Assembly: GCA_947304115.1 (NCBI GenBank) | Contig: CAMZAE010000008.1 | Location: 1-62,493, forward strand | Direction: 5' to 3' | Length of the DNA stretch: 62,493 bases | Origin: an uncultured Prevotellaceae bacterium | Lineage (GTDB): Bacteria; Bacteroidota; Bacteroidia; Bacteroidales; Bacteroidaceae | Part shown: positions 62,171-62,493 of the stretch, piece after piece | Layout: each line of letters opens with the position of its first letter | How positions within the stretch are numbered: position 1 is the stretch's first letter | Translations under genes and position numbers: made by a program | Notes under the pieces: generated by a model | Told to the model about the DNA's origin: nothing | Seen by the model: the letters and a program-made list of their open reading frames with translations, nothing else | Database searches by the model: none

Positions 62171-62493
62171 ATGAGAAAAGTCACGGTATATGACCAAGTC
62201 GCACTCATCGCTCTTGCTGGTGAATCTATGGTTTGCTACATCGGTTTACACAATGTTGTCCAACTCGATGTCATTGCCTCATTATTAGGATTAGTTTTCA
62301 ACTCATCTGTACTGTCCTTTCTCTATTGCCACAGTTTTAGACGTGCCCTTATTGGTTCCATCAAACCCAAAGAGACTGCTATGCCCAAAGAAACCGATAG
62401 TCATCCTTCATACGAAGACGACAACCACATTATTATACATAAAGAAAGGGAAGAAAGAGAATTGAAGACCATCGATGCGGTCTTCAACTACAC
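62171..62493 (+). CDS. Partial small membrane protein of the element
   Basis: The frame opens at ATG 62171 (MRKVTVYDQVALIALAGESMVCYIGLH) and runs off the right edge without a stop (107 codons). It has two hydrophobic stretches (about 8-30 and 38-55, VIASLLGLVFNSSVLSFLYCHSF) and then a charged acidic/basic region (HIIIHKEREERELK). I do not recognise a family. It has its own good promoter and lies beyond the integrase, so it probably belongs to the mobile element. Confidence 0.55.
   Translation, partial: MRKVTVYDQVALIALAGESMVCYIGLHNVVQLDVIASLLGLVFNSSVLSFLYCHSFRRALIGSIKPKETAMPKETDSHPSYEDDNHIIIHKEREERELKTIDAVFNY

Overview
The window reads as a chromosomal segment of a member of the Bacteroidales, most like Prevotella or a close relative. 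The evidence is the Bacteroidota promoter form (TTTG, 19-20 bp, TAnnTTTG) at many gene starts, a GldE-type protein, a Bacteroides-type serine palmitoyltransferase, a fused NfnA-NfnB protein, DPP IV, the folP-cdaA pair and a thr operon that carries a phosphoglycerate-mutase-like proposed homoserine kinase. Taxonomy is inferred from gene content alone. No tRNA, rRNA or CRISPR array was recognised.

Layout. 1-2363: a partial secreted dockerin-type protein on the minus strand with a long leader and an upstream 22-bp repeat array. 2364-6342 (minus): U32-family protein, metA, murF. 6402-12291 (plus): folP, cdaA, pta, ackA, ssb, gldE. 12333-17403 (minus): gyrA followed by two secreted TPR proteins. 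17561-27377: DPP IV, rarA, a small ORF, a DAGK-family lipid kinase divergent from serine palmitoyltransferase, a Na/Pi cotransporter and an FAD protein. 27378-29047: a rod-like structured RNA candidate, an SGNH hydrolase and a 21-bp repeat array. 29048-35285: thrA, proposed homoserine kinase, thrC, MFS transporter. 35292-42366: surface-protein remnant, iron alcohol dehydrogenase, tcdA, a minus-strand DMP19-smpB-LOG operon, rplU-rpmA, menA and a CPBP protease. 42447-43766: serS.

43940-51502 is a type I restriction-modification island in the order hsdM, four-helix-bundle gene, hsdS remnant, Bro-N/Fic gene 1, hsdS, Bro-N/Fic gene 2, hsdR. The unit (hsdS plus Fic gene) has been duplicated with a period of 2053 bp. 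The first hsdS has been deleted down to its last ~25 codons, and the four-helix gene is flanked on both sides by the same 9-bp minisatellite. The two Fic proteins have diverged N-terminal domains and nearly identical catalytic domains. This is the strongest candidate for an undescribed system in the window.

51634-59428: NfnAB fusion, DUF486 protein, PD40 protein, nucleoside phosphorylase, a broken InlB-repeat surface gene preceded by a second copy of the 22-bp array, and mnmE. 59429 to the end looks like one end of an integrated element abutting mnmE: a protein with four tandem excisionase-like HTH domains, a tyrosine recombinase and a partial membrane protein.

Two features run through the whole window. 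Short helically phased palindromic arrays (21-22 bp period) sit in intergenic regions. Short AT-rich or low-complexity repeats like those between genes also appear in frame inside conserved enzymes (thrC, the FAD protein, NfnAB, the U32 protein).
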